Shown one piece after another: positions 1-5,257 of a stretch of 6,943 nucleotides of DNA; position 1 is the stretch's first letter, and each line of letters opens with the position of its first letter. Position numbers and translations under genes: made by a program. Source of the DNA: an uncultured Opitutales bacterium (GTDB lineage Bacteria > Verrucomicrobiota > Verrucomicrobiia > Opitutales > UBA2995); assembly GCA_937920335.1 (NCBI GenBank), contig CALGUT010000284.1:1-6943 (forward strand), written 5' to 3'. A model generated the notes under the pieces. The model searched no databases and had not been told where the DNA came from. It saw only the letters and a list, made by a program, of their open reading frames with translations.

Positions 1-568
1 CATCAATTTCTGGGCTTACGAGCGGTTCAATCGTCTTTTGAATGTCTTCAGCTCTCGCGAAGTTGATCAGGAAAACTCGAGTATCAGTCGGTTCAAGTGC
101 GAGCTCTTCGCGACTTACCACTTTGATGATGTTGTTATCTTTTACGTAAGTGTATCCGACCGGGCCCAAGACAACTTCGAAAACCTGTTCCCAAGTTACT
201 TCACGAAGCTTGACACTCGTTCTTCCGACTAACGTGTCTGGAATCACTAGATTAAGTTCATACAAATCAGCGACATTGCGAAGCACCGAGCGAATCTCTT
301 CATCAGGAAAGTCAATAGTAACAGTCTCATCAGTTTGTAGGAGCGATCCGCCTCCACCGCCTTCGTCTCCGAAGTCGATCAAGTCAACAACCTGATCACC
401 GGATGATTCAGTCTGGGCTAAGTCAGAATTCAGAACTTCGTCTGAATCCTCAACTCGATCCTCAGCTTGAATGATAACTTCCTCAGCCCGTTGAATAGGG
501 CTTTGTCCGACAGCCAAACTGGCGGGCAGCAAAGGAATTGTGAATAGAAGTATTAGTTTATTGGTCAT
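1..568 (-). CDS. Secretin N-terminal part (PilQ/GspD-type outer-membrane channel), partial
   Basis: Secretins form the outer-membrane ring through which a type IV pilus or secreted substrate passes. Only the first 189 codons are in the window; the 3' part lies beyond the left edge. Residues 1-22 look like a signal peptide (MTNK, then a hydrophobic run ending LAVGQ). Residues 23-80 form an acidic, low-complexity linker with a run of five glycines (70-74). Residues 82-155 match the secretin/TonB short N-terminal (N0) domain: VTIDFPDEEIRSVLRNVA, then a TWEQVFEVVL stretch and IIKVVSREEL. DTRVFLINFARAEDI (162-176) begins the next ring domain. No AMIN domain precedes N0, unlike proteobacterial PilQ. 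The start follows the PilP-like stop codon by 7 nt, with GGAG ten bases upstream. The beta-barrel region is not visible, so the pilus versus type II secretion choice rests on the PilM-P-like neighbours. Confidence 0.9.
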   Translation of the reverse strand, partial: MTNKLILLFTIPLLPASLAVGQSPIQRAEEVIIQAEDRVEDSDEVLNSDLAQTESSGDQVVDLIDFGDEGGGGGSLLQTDETVTIDFPDEEIRSVLRNVADLYELNLVIPDTLVGRTSVKLREVTWEQVFEVVLGPVGYTYVKDNNIIKVVSREELALEPTDTRVFLINFARAEDIQKTIEPLVSPEID

Positions 569-575
569 AGCAAGA

Positions 576-1058
576 TTACTCCATGGAAATCGTCTTCGAT
601 TCTGAGTTTAGGTTGAGAGTGAACGAATTTGTTTGAATTTGGGTTATTTCGATAGCGTAGCGCTTTTTAAGATGGGGGAAATTAAACGAAACTCCGTCTT
701 GGACTTTCTTACCGTTTAATATCAGGTATTGCTGGCCTCCTTGATCGATAAATCCTGAAGGTCTTAATTGTTTGGAAGCTAGCGCAAGGATCTCGCTGTC
801 GGTCAGCTCACGCATGACCTCCACCACCTCAGCTACTTCGACAACCTCCGGCTCTGCTTCAATCACCATATTAAACGGATCTTTGGATCCTGCGGCCTCC
901 AAACCTGAGGAGTCGGAACTTGTGCCGAGGAGAGAACGAGCCGTTTGCAGTATTGCTTCCTGCTTATCTATTGTGACTACAACCCTGGCCTCTACACTCT
1001 GTATTCCTAAAACCAATACAAGAGATGCAAGTGATTTAACTGTGTTATTATATGTCAT
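576..1058 (-). CDS. PilP/GspC-like small periplasmic protein
   Basis: This is a 160-residue protein, probably the periplasmic linker between the inner-membrane PilN/PilO complex and the secretin. Residues 1-24 resemble a signal peptide (hydrophobic ASLVLVLGIQ, cleavage likely after SVEA). There is no lipobox cysteine, whereas proteobacterial PilP is a lipoprotein. KDPF at about 59-62 recalls the DPF motif before the folded part of PilP/GspC proteins. A Glu/Val-rich segment (EPEVVEVAEVVEV) follows. The C-terminal 70 residues have a small beta-domain pattern (QQYLILNGKKVQDGVSF, then YAIEITQIQ and SFTLNLNSE) like the GspC/PilP homology region. The ATG overlaps the end of the PilO-like gene by 11 nt and has no clear Shine-Dalgarno sequence, so translation is probably coupled. 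The family call is by position and pattern; overall similarity to PilP is weak. Confidence 0.75.
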   Translation of the reverse strand: MTYNNTVKSLASLVLVLGIQSVEARVVVTIDKQEAILQTARSLLGTSSDSSGLEAAGSKDPFNMVIEAEPEVVEVAEVVEVMRELTDSEILALASKQLRPSGFIDQGGQQYLILNGKKVQDGVSFNFPHLKKRYAIEITQIQTNSFTLNLNSESKTISME

Positions 1059-1620
1059 TCAATGAAAGGAGTTCTAGATTTAAAGTTAAGGAAATCGACT
1101 GCTCTTCCTCAGTAGAAGACTTTGAAGAAACCTTAAGTCCGTTATACCGATACAGAAGAGGACTGGTCTCAAGAGAGCGTACGAATTTTAAAACATTTTT
1201 AAATGTCCCCGAGATTGTTACAGCCATACTCAACGGTTGATATTCGACTTCGTTAGCCTTTGGCGTAATCGGTTCTGATATCATTTCAGGTCTTTGAAAG
1301 CTTTCCAAAGCCACACCGGATTCACGTTCTAAGGTGTAAAATACGTCGTGTATATCGGCCAAATTTTGAGAGATGAAACGATCACTCATGAGATCGGTAT
1401 ACTCCTTCAGAGTATCGAGATTCCCTGGCAGGTTTGCGCCATTCTTCTGATTGGAAAGGAGCAGCTGCACCTCATCGTTCATCTCAGCATGGCGATCCTT
1501 CAGCTCACTAGCTGGACCTGTCCTCACAAAGTATACTCCAACCAGCAAGATTGACGCTAGGATTCCGACGATAAGAACTCGAAACTCTTTGAATTTTTCA
1601 ACTATTATCTCTTTATTCAT
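1048..1620 (-). CDS. pilO: PilO-like inner-membrane pilus assembly protein
   Basis: This 190-residue bitopic membrane protein has a short charged cytoplasmic N-terminus, one membrane segment at about 14-32 (VLIVGILASILLVGVYFV), a helical/coiled region (about 36-100) and a C-terminal domain at about 128-187. In the last, AVTISGTFKNVLKFVRSLE and the strands LKVSSKS and SISLTLNLELLSL follow the ferredoxin-like pattern of PilO. In type IV pilus machines PilO pairs with PilN and passes contact to PilP and the secretin. The start overlaps the PilN-like stop by 8 nt and the end overlaps the next gene by 11 nt. An equivalent type II secretion GspM-type role is possible, but the gene order fits pilMNOP(Q) better. 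Confidence 0.8.
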   Translation of the reverse strand: MNKEIIVEKFKEFRVLIVGILASILLVGVYFVRTGPASELKDRHAEMNDEVQLLLSNQKNGANLPGNLDTLKEYTDLMSDRFISQNLADIHDVFYTLERESGVALESFQRPEMISEPITPKANEVEYQPLSMAVTISGTFKNVLKFVRSLETSPLLYRYNGLKVSSKSSTEEEQSISLTLNLELLSLNDI

Positions 1621-2281
1621 CTTCTTCGGACTCCGTGGTTAGGCTTGGGTCAGACATAGCAATACTGACGACAAAATTAAGAGTATCGGTCACCTGATCT
1701 CTGGATAGGTTATCCAAAAAAGCGTCATCCAAGTATTCAGCAAGGAGCTCTTCTTGGCTTAACACTTCTACAAATTCGTTTACATGAGAGACCGCCGTTT
1801 TGTCCTCCAAGACTACATAACCAGAAATTCTGGATTCCCAGGTATCAATAACGTCGTTTCCTTCAATTCTGTTGGCCTTCTTTAAATCCATCGACGAGAT
1901 TACCATATCTTCTGAAACTTTATCAGACAGGGTGACAAGATACTCACTCACGGGAAATAGATTATGATAGTAGTCATCCAACGACTCAACCTTGGCAGCT
2001 TCCTTCATAAACTCTCTGCTGAGTGAAACCAATTCGCTATTTGAAGCCTCCAAAGAAGCCTTTTCATCTTCAAGTCTCGCAATATCTCCTCGAACTTCGC
2101 CCAGCGACAACTCTTGCTGTATCCAAAGTGTCGCTACAAATAGCGGAATTACGATCGCCACAAAATTCACAAAGAATCTTGTCCTAATTACTTTAATATC
2201 AGGAAGCGCGTCGCTATTCCTGAAGTTTTGATGCCAAGGAGCCTCAAGACTTTGTTTGGATTTTTTAGTTGGAATCTTCAT
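1613..2281 (-). CDS. pilN: PilN-like inner-membrane pilus assembly protein
   Basis: This 222-residue protein has one membrane segment at about 36-54 (FFVNFVAIVIPLFVATLWI), a coiled-coil-like stretch at about 57-95 (charged heptads, DIARLEDEKASLEASNSEL), and a C-terminal alpha/beta part where EDMVISSMDL and SRISGYVVLEDK resemble the PilN periplasmic fold. The tail (ESEEDE) is very acidic. PilN normally offers a short cytoplasmic NLLP-type peptide to PilM. Here the roughly 35-residue N-terminus (KSLEAPW-like, then NSDALPDIKVIRTR) has no such motif. The start is well supported: GGAG lies 6 nt upstream and the gene overlaps the PilM-like end by 17 nt. The assignment relies on gene order, topology and length more than on sequence identity. 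Confidence 0.8.
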   Translation of the reverse strand: MKIPTKKSKQSLEAPWHQNFRNSDALPDIKVIRTRFFVNFVAIVIPLFVATLWIQQELSLGEVRGDIARLEDEKASLEASNSELVSLSREFMKEAAKVESLDDYYHNLFPVSEYLVTLSDKVSEDMVISSMDLKKANRIEGNDVIDTWESRISGYVVLEDKTAVSHVNEFVEVLSQEELLAEYLDDAFLDNLSRDQVTDTLNFVVSIAMSDPSLTTESEEDE

Positions 2282-3308
2282 TCGAATCTCCGGATGTGTA
2301 AGTACCTATTGAAGTGAAAAAACGGAAATCACGATTGCCGTTAACCTTTGAAGCAACCTCGTCGGTTAACTGTATGCCTTGATTCTCCAGCCAACCTATG
2401 AGGTCGATATCAAGTGGGCTTACACCCAGGGACTCTAAAAGAGCCTCGGTTATCCAACCAAAACCTTCTGGAATAATCGGAGTAAAGCACAATCCAACCG
2501 ATACACCCGTTTGCACTTCGAAAAATCCGGTAGACGCTTGTAACTCGTGCATTAGCTTCCTCAGTAGGCGTGTACCTATGTCTTCAAAGTCAAGTGTTTG
2601 AGAGAACAGCAACTTCTTCGCGGCTTCTTCATCTTCAAGTCCGAGCTCTTTCTGTAATCTCGGAATCATAGAATTAATCCCATGCTCAACTTTTTTTGCT
2701 AGTAAGAGGCCTTTCCGACTGACGATGAATACATTCGAAAATTCTCCCTGTATTTCTACAGATAATATCGGAGTCGTTATATTCTTCCACCTGAGGTAGT
2801 CGATAAGACCACCGAGACAAGAGATGGAGCCAATCTCAATCGACCGGGGGTAGATTCCCATATCAACAAGCGTATCTTGAATTGAAGACAATTCCTTCGC
2901 CTCGCCTCCACAATACAGAATATTCTTCCCGAAATTGGAATCCAAGTTTAATTCGGTGCCCATATCCGGATGCAAGATATGGACTGCGTGACGGTCTGGA
3001 TCTACCTGGAACTCAGTCCTAAGATTTTCCGATAAATAAGTCGGATCCTTTAGCTTCTTAGTATCAATTGAACTGCGGCAGATAAACCGAGACTCGGGAT
3101 ACACAGTGCAGTTTCCCTGAATCATGCGGCGTTTTCCGCTTCCGCTGCTCATGCCGTCTAAGATAGAACGGAACTGTTGTTCCTCCGTTCTAGGAAGTAA
3201 TACGAACTCTTGAACCGTTAATGGAGGTTCGAAACCGGTCGCAGTCGCCCCGTAGTATGAGAACTCGGAGGCTTCGAAGAAAAATCCTTTTCGTTTTGAG
3301 GAAAGCAT
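2265..3308 (-). CDS. pilM: PilM-like actin-fold protein with degenerate ATP-binding motifs
   Basis: This 347-residue soluble protein is the first gene of the operon. It should be the cytoplasmic PilM-type (FtsA/actin-fold) scaffold that binds PilN. Shared with PilM are the overall length, GIYPRSIEIGSISCLGGLIDYL (in the 150s-170s), a strand-turn pair ILSVEIQGEFSNVFIVSRKG followed by LLLAKKVEHGI, and a C-terminal helical DIGTRLLRKLMHELQAS segment. The nucleotide motifs are altered. The N-terminal D-x-G-S-x-x-x-K phosphate loop is replaced by FFFEASEFSYYG (9-20). In the second loop, Glu185 stands where the usual DIG(A) Asp is found. I chose ATG at 3308 because MLSSKRKG resembles PilM starts. A GTG three codons upstream (3317) is equally possible, and neither has a Shine-Dalgarno sequence. 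A TATATG element about 25 nt upstream could be part of the operon promoter, but I see no good -35. Confidence 0.75.
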   Translation of the reverse strand: MLSSKRKGFFFEASEFSYYGATATGFEPPLTVQEFVLLPRTEEQQFRSILDGMSSGSGKRRMIQGNCTVYPESRFICRSSIDTKKLKDPTYLSENLRTEFQVDPDRHAVHILHPDMGTELNLDSNFGKNILYCGGEAKELSSIQDTLVDMGIYPRSIEIGSISCLGGLIDYLRWKNITTPILSVEIQGEFSNVFIVSRKGLLLAKKVEHGINSMIPRLQKELGLEDEEAAKKLLFSQTLDFEDIGTRLLRKLMHELQASTGFFEVQTGVSVGLCFTPIIPEGFGWITEALLESLGVSPLDIDLIGWLENQGIQLTDEVASKVNGNRDFRFFTSIGTYTSGDSNEDSN

Positions 3309-3420
3309 GAGGACCACGTTAGGGTACTCATATAGAATCTGGCGATAGGCCCACGGTCTCTTTAAAGGTAATTAACACTTATTTTTGCCGATCGGATTAC
3401 CGAACCAACGAGTCTTAAGT

Positions 3421-3447
3421 TTTCAGTAAGAAGTGAAGGCACTGAAA
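3421..3447. repeat. Short inverted repeat upstream of the pilM-like operon
   Basis: TTTCAGT (3421-3427) and ACTGAAA (3441-3447) form a perfect 7-bp inverted repeat with a 13-nt spacer. It lies about 110 bp before the PilM-like start and just beyond the terminator of the small ribosomal-type gene. No U-tract follows on either strand, so it is not a terminator. It could be an operator or a leader hairpin for the pilus operon, or chance. No promoter hexamers around it are convincing. Confidence 0.25.
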
Positions 3448-3471
3448 TTAACTCAATTTCCAGAGATCTGT

Positions 3472-3513
3472 AGAAAAAAGAAGCATCTCTCCCAAGCGGG
3501 AAGAGATGCTTCT
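3472..3513 (-). terminator. Strong intrinsic terminator after the 32-residue ribosomal-type gene
   Basis: A 12-bp perfect stem (AGAAGCATCTCT at 3479-3490 with AGAGATGCTTCT at 3502-3513) is extended by CCC/GGG across a one-base bulge, with a loop of about four bases. Read on the minus strand it is followed by a run of six or more T residues. It lies about 37 nt after the stop codon of the small gene and separates that block from the pilus operon. On the plus strand there is no T-run, so it should act in one direction only. Confidence 0.92.
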
Positions 3514-3550
3514 AGGCAAATTAATGTTTCAGAGCGTTAAGAACTAATTC

Positions 3551-3649
3551 TTAACCCCAAGAACGCTTCTTATGTCTGTTTGCGCGTGAACGCTTACGAC
3601 GCTTGTGCTTAGCGATCTTTTTGCGGCGTTTTTTCTTAAGATTACCCAT
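3551..3649 (-). CDS. AURKAIP1/COX24-domain (bS22/mS38-like) very small basic ribosomal protein
   Basis: This 32-residue ORF encodes a protein that is more than half Lys/Arg: MGNLKKKRRKKIAKHKRRKR followed by SRANRHKKRSWG. It matches the AURKAIP1/COX24 family (KKxRxKMxKHKxxKR core). Members include mitochondrial mS38 and mycobacterial bS22, which bind near the decoding-centre side of the small subunit. It is therefore probably a structural small-subunit component, although family membership here is from pattern recognition only. It ends in TAA, has no visible Shine-Dalgarno sequence, and is followed by its own terminator (3472-3513), which supports real expression as a short or monocistronic message. 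It begins 60 nt after the pseudouridine synthase-like gene. It is shorter than most gene-calling cut-offs and easily missed. Confidence 0.88.
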   Translation of the reverse strand: MGNLKKKRRKKIAKHKRRKRSRANRHKKRSWG

Positions 3650-3699
3650 AGAAATTAAAAATAAGTGGTGGAAAGTGGCTAATTTGAAAAGCTGAGTAA

Positions 3700-3705
3700 A
3701 GTATA
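3700..3705 (-). promoter_or_regulatory. Possible -10 element for the 32-residue ribosomal-type gene
   Basis: TATACT on the minus strand differs from the TATAAT consensus at one base and lies in a very AT-rich stretch just past the stop codon of the upstream gene, about 50 nt before the small gene's ATG. No good -35 hexamer is seen at 16-18 bp (the nearest is TATTTA). Treat it as a candidate only. Confidence 0.25.
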
Positions 3706-3709
3706 TTTT

Positions 3710-4507
3710 TTAATTATTCTCATAAATAAGGCCGCATTTGTTCATCAGTAGCTCAAGGGGCTTCGGCAATGGTGCCTCAATCTGAGCGATTCCCACCGCT
3801 ATAGCGGAAAGATCAATTCTTGTCAGCGCCAGACCAATACCAGAGAACCTGCGCAGTGCGTCTCGTAGGGTTTTATTGCCCCACACTTGAATCTCATTCG
3901 CATCACTCGCATACAAACGGTCTCCAAAAACAGGAATACCTACCTCGTAGGCGTGGATTCGGATTTGATCCATTCTGGGTAGTTTTGTGCTCGCCTTCCA
4001 CAAAGTGATTGAAGCCGATTCATGGAGTTTTTTAAACGTCGTCGAAGATTTTTTGCCAAATCTATGAGATACAACCGATCGGGCTTCGCTACGATGGTTA
4101 CCGATGGGGAGATCACAGTGTAATGTTGAACCATCCACTTTAGCCTCGGTAAGCATTAAATAGTCAAAACCGAGCCGATCAGAGCCAAGGGCATTTTTGA
4201 TAAACTCTCCTGCCTCACTATTATTAGCAAAAAGCATAGGCCCCGCTATGTCGGGTTCAGGGGAATAGACTAAATAAGCCCCTGTGACTCCCAACCTTTT
4301 TAACTCAGGTTTTCCCGCGTCCAATTGAGCCCTTATCGCTGAACATACATCAGGCCTGCCTTGGAACCACGGATGTTGTTTCCCCAATAATCCCGATAAC
4401 TTATTGAGGGCATACCAATCAGGCCTGCTCTCAATCACGGGCAATCGCAAGGGTTTCCCGCGAAGCATCCCCTCAGGAAAACCGATAAATGATCGAGTAT
4501 TGGACAT
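3710..4507 (-). CDS. RluA-family pseudouridine synthase homologue, probably catalytically inactive
   Basis: RluA-family enzymes convert uridines in rRNA or tRNA to pseudouridine using one invariant Asp in an HRLD-x-x-T/S-G motif. This 265-residue protein keeps the fold signatures in order: an NKLSGLL segment at 35-41 (usual NKPaGl), LGFDYLML at 112-119 with the conserved Tyr116, LPIG at 133-136, and RMDQIRIHAYEVG (178-190) plus IPVFGDRLY (191-199) for the usual RTHQIRxHLaxxGhPixGDxlY. The catalytic motif reads YSPEPDIAG (81-89): Glu84 stands at the catalytic Asp position, and His, Arg and the Ser/Thr are also lost. Asp86 is two residues displaced. There is no S4 domain. The ATG directly touches the U-tract of the rpsT terminator, leaving no room for a Shine-Dalgarno sequence; Met14 (after GAGGGG) is a less likely start. 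Its function may be RNA binding without catalysis. Confidence 0.85.
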   Translation of the reverse strand: MSNTRSFIGFPEGMLRGKPLRLPVIESRPDWYALNKLSGLLGKQHPWFQGRPDVCSAIRAQLDAGKPELKRLGVTGAYLVYSPEPDIAGPMLFANNSEAGEFIKNALGSDRLGFDYLMLTEAKVDGSTLHCDLPIGNHRSEARSVVSHRFGKKSSTTFKKLHESASITLWKASTKLPRMDQIRIHAYEVGIPVFGDRLYASDANEIQVWGNKTLRDALRRFSGIGLALTRIDLSAIAVGIAQIEAPLPKPLELLMNKCGLIYENN

Positions 4508-4538
4508 AAAAAAGCCCCGGTAATCAACTTACCAGGGC
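4508..4538 (-). terminator. Intrinsic terminator after rpsT, abutting the next start codon
   Basis: On the minus strand GCCCTGGTAA (4538-4529) pairs over all ten positions, with one G-U, with TTACCGGGGC (4523-4514) around a five-base loop. Six T residues (4513-4508) follow, and then directly the ATG at 4507 of the pseudouridine synthase-like gene. It lies about 20 nt after the rpsT stop. Stem, loop and T-run are all of good quality. Its position means the downstream gene can only be read by terminator read-through. Confidence 0.9.
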
Positions 4539-4557
4539 GTAAGAAATTAGATGTCGT

Positions 4558-4815
4558 TTATGCGAAAATATATTTTGCGCATGACGATTTCAAACGACGT
4601 GCAGCGTTCGCGTGAATGATTTTCGTCTTCGCAGCTTTATCTAAAGCTGACACAAATGCGATTGCTGCTGACTTCATCAAATCTTTGTCACCCGATTGGG
4701 CAGCATCTTGGACCTTCTTATTCAAAGTCTTCAAGCGAGTCTTGATGCGACGATTGCGTTCGGTTTGACCAGCGGTCTTGCGGATATTTTTGATTGCGGA
4801 TTTTGTATTCGCCAT
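4558..4815 (-). CDS. rpsT: 30S ribosomal protein bS20
   Basis: This 85-residue basic protein binds 16S rRNA early in small-subunit assembly. The sequence is typical of bS20 along its whole length: MANTKSAIKNIRKTAGQTER, RNRRIKTRLKTLNKKVQ, a middle helix AFVSALDKAAKTKIIHANAA, and RRLKSSCAKY near the end (the usual ARxKSrLakr region). The length is normal for the family. It lies 62 nt downstream of the RNase P RNA 3' end and is closed by an intrinsic terminator (4508-4538). There is no clear Shine-Dalgarno sequence before the ATG. A consensus TTGACA about 45 nt upstream may give it its own promoter. Confidence 0.98.
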   Translation of the reverse strand: MANTKSAIKNIRKTAGQTERNRRIKTRLKTLNKKVQDAAQSGDKDLMKSAAIAFVSALDKAAKTKIIHANAARRLKSSCAKYIFA

Positions 4816-4837
4816 AGTCTAAATTTGTGGAACGCAT

Positions 4838-4866
4838 CACCATGAAATGGCTCAGCCCTATGTCAA
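4838..4866 (-). promoter_or_regulatory. Candidate promoter for rpsT
   Basis: On the minus strand a perfect -35 TTGACA (4866-4861) is followed after 17 bp by ATGGTG (4843-4838), a weak -10. The predicted start would leave a leader of about 15 nt before the rpsT ATG. No terminator separates rnpB from rpsT, so this promoter may add to read-through from upstream. The poor -10 keeps confidence low. Confidence 0.35.
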
Positions 4867-4876
4867 GCGGTTAATG

Positions 4877-5257
4877 GAGTTAGCTTTGGACTTCGTAAGC
4901 CGGATTTTGTCGCCCTTTCGGACGGGTATTCATTTATCTAACAGACGAATCTGTTCTCCGCGAACGGAGCGCGACATACCCGGGATCATTAAGCGGGCCA
5001 CTTGATCCCCTATTTTGTCTTGCACCAGAATGGGTTTATCATGCCGCACCGATTACTCGAATGCGCGGTGGGCTCTTACTCCACCTTTTCACCCTTACCG
5101 CTCAAAACGAACGGCGGTATATTTTCTGTGACACTGCCGTCACCTCGATTTGAACCGAAGCGCCCCCGCTTTCACAGGGATTCCTACCCTACGGTGTCCG
5201 GACTTTCCTCTCAAATTCCAAAGAACTAAGCGAATACCTGAAGTCCAAAACTAACTC
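4877..5257 (-). ncRNA. rnpB: RNase P RNA, bacterial class A
   Basis: This is the catalytic RNA that trims tRNA 5' leaders together with the protein RnpA. Hallmarks on the minus strand, in order, are GAGGAAAGTCCGGAC (5210-5196, conserved region I), an ACAGAAA element near 5129-5123, GGTAAGGGTGAAAAGG and AGTAAGAGCCCACC, the L15 GGTGCAAG (5026-5019) that contacts tRNA CCA, AAATAGGGG after it, and ACAAAATCCGGCTTAC (4910-4895) closing P4/P2. The ends are set by a P1 helix: GAGTTAGTTTTGGACTTC (5257-5240) pairs with GAAGTCCAAAGCTAACTC (4894-4877), 18 bp with one U-G pair, which is long for P1. The mature ends may lie a few bases inside. The 5' end overlaps the last codons and stop of the zinc-ribbon gene. 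No separate promoter or terminator is obvious. Confidence 0.96.

Noticed and set aside
772..1065. Plus-strand 97-residue open frame
   Set aside because: It is antisense to the PilP-like gene, and its Ser/Thr-rich product mirrors the Glu/Val repeat on the other strand. There is no sign of independent coding.
3421..3447. Inverted repeat considered as a second terminator
   Set aside because: The stem is only 7 bp with a 13-nt loop, and no T-run follows on either strand.
3940..4134. Minus-strand 64-residue open frame inside the pseudouridine synthase-like gene
   Set aside because: It is in another frame of the same strand, within a gene with clear family motifs across this stretch. It shows no motif and no start signal of its own.
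5002..5229. Plus-strand 75-residue open frame
   Set aside because: It is antisense to the RNase P RNA, whose conserved elements explain the sequence; the reading frame is incidental.
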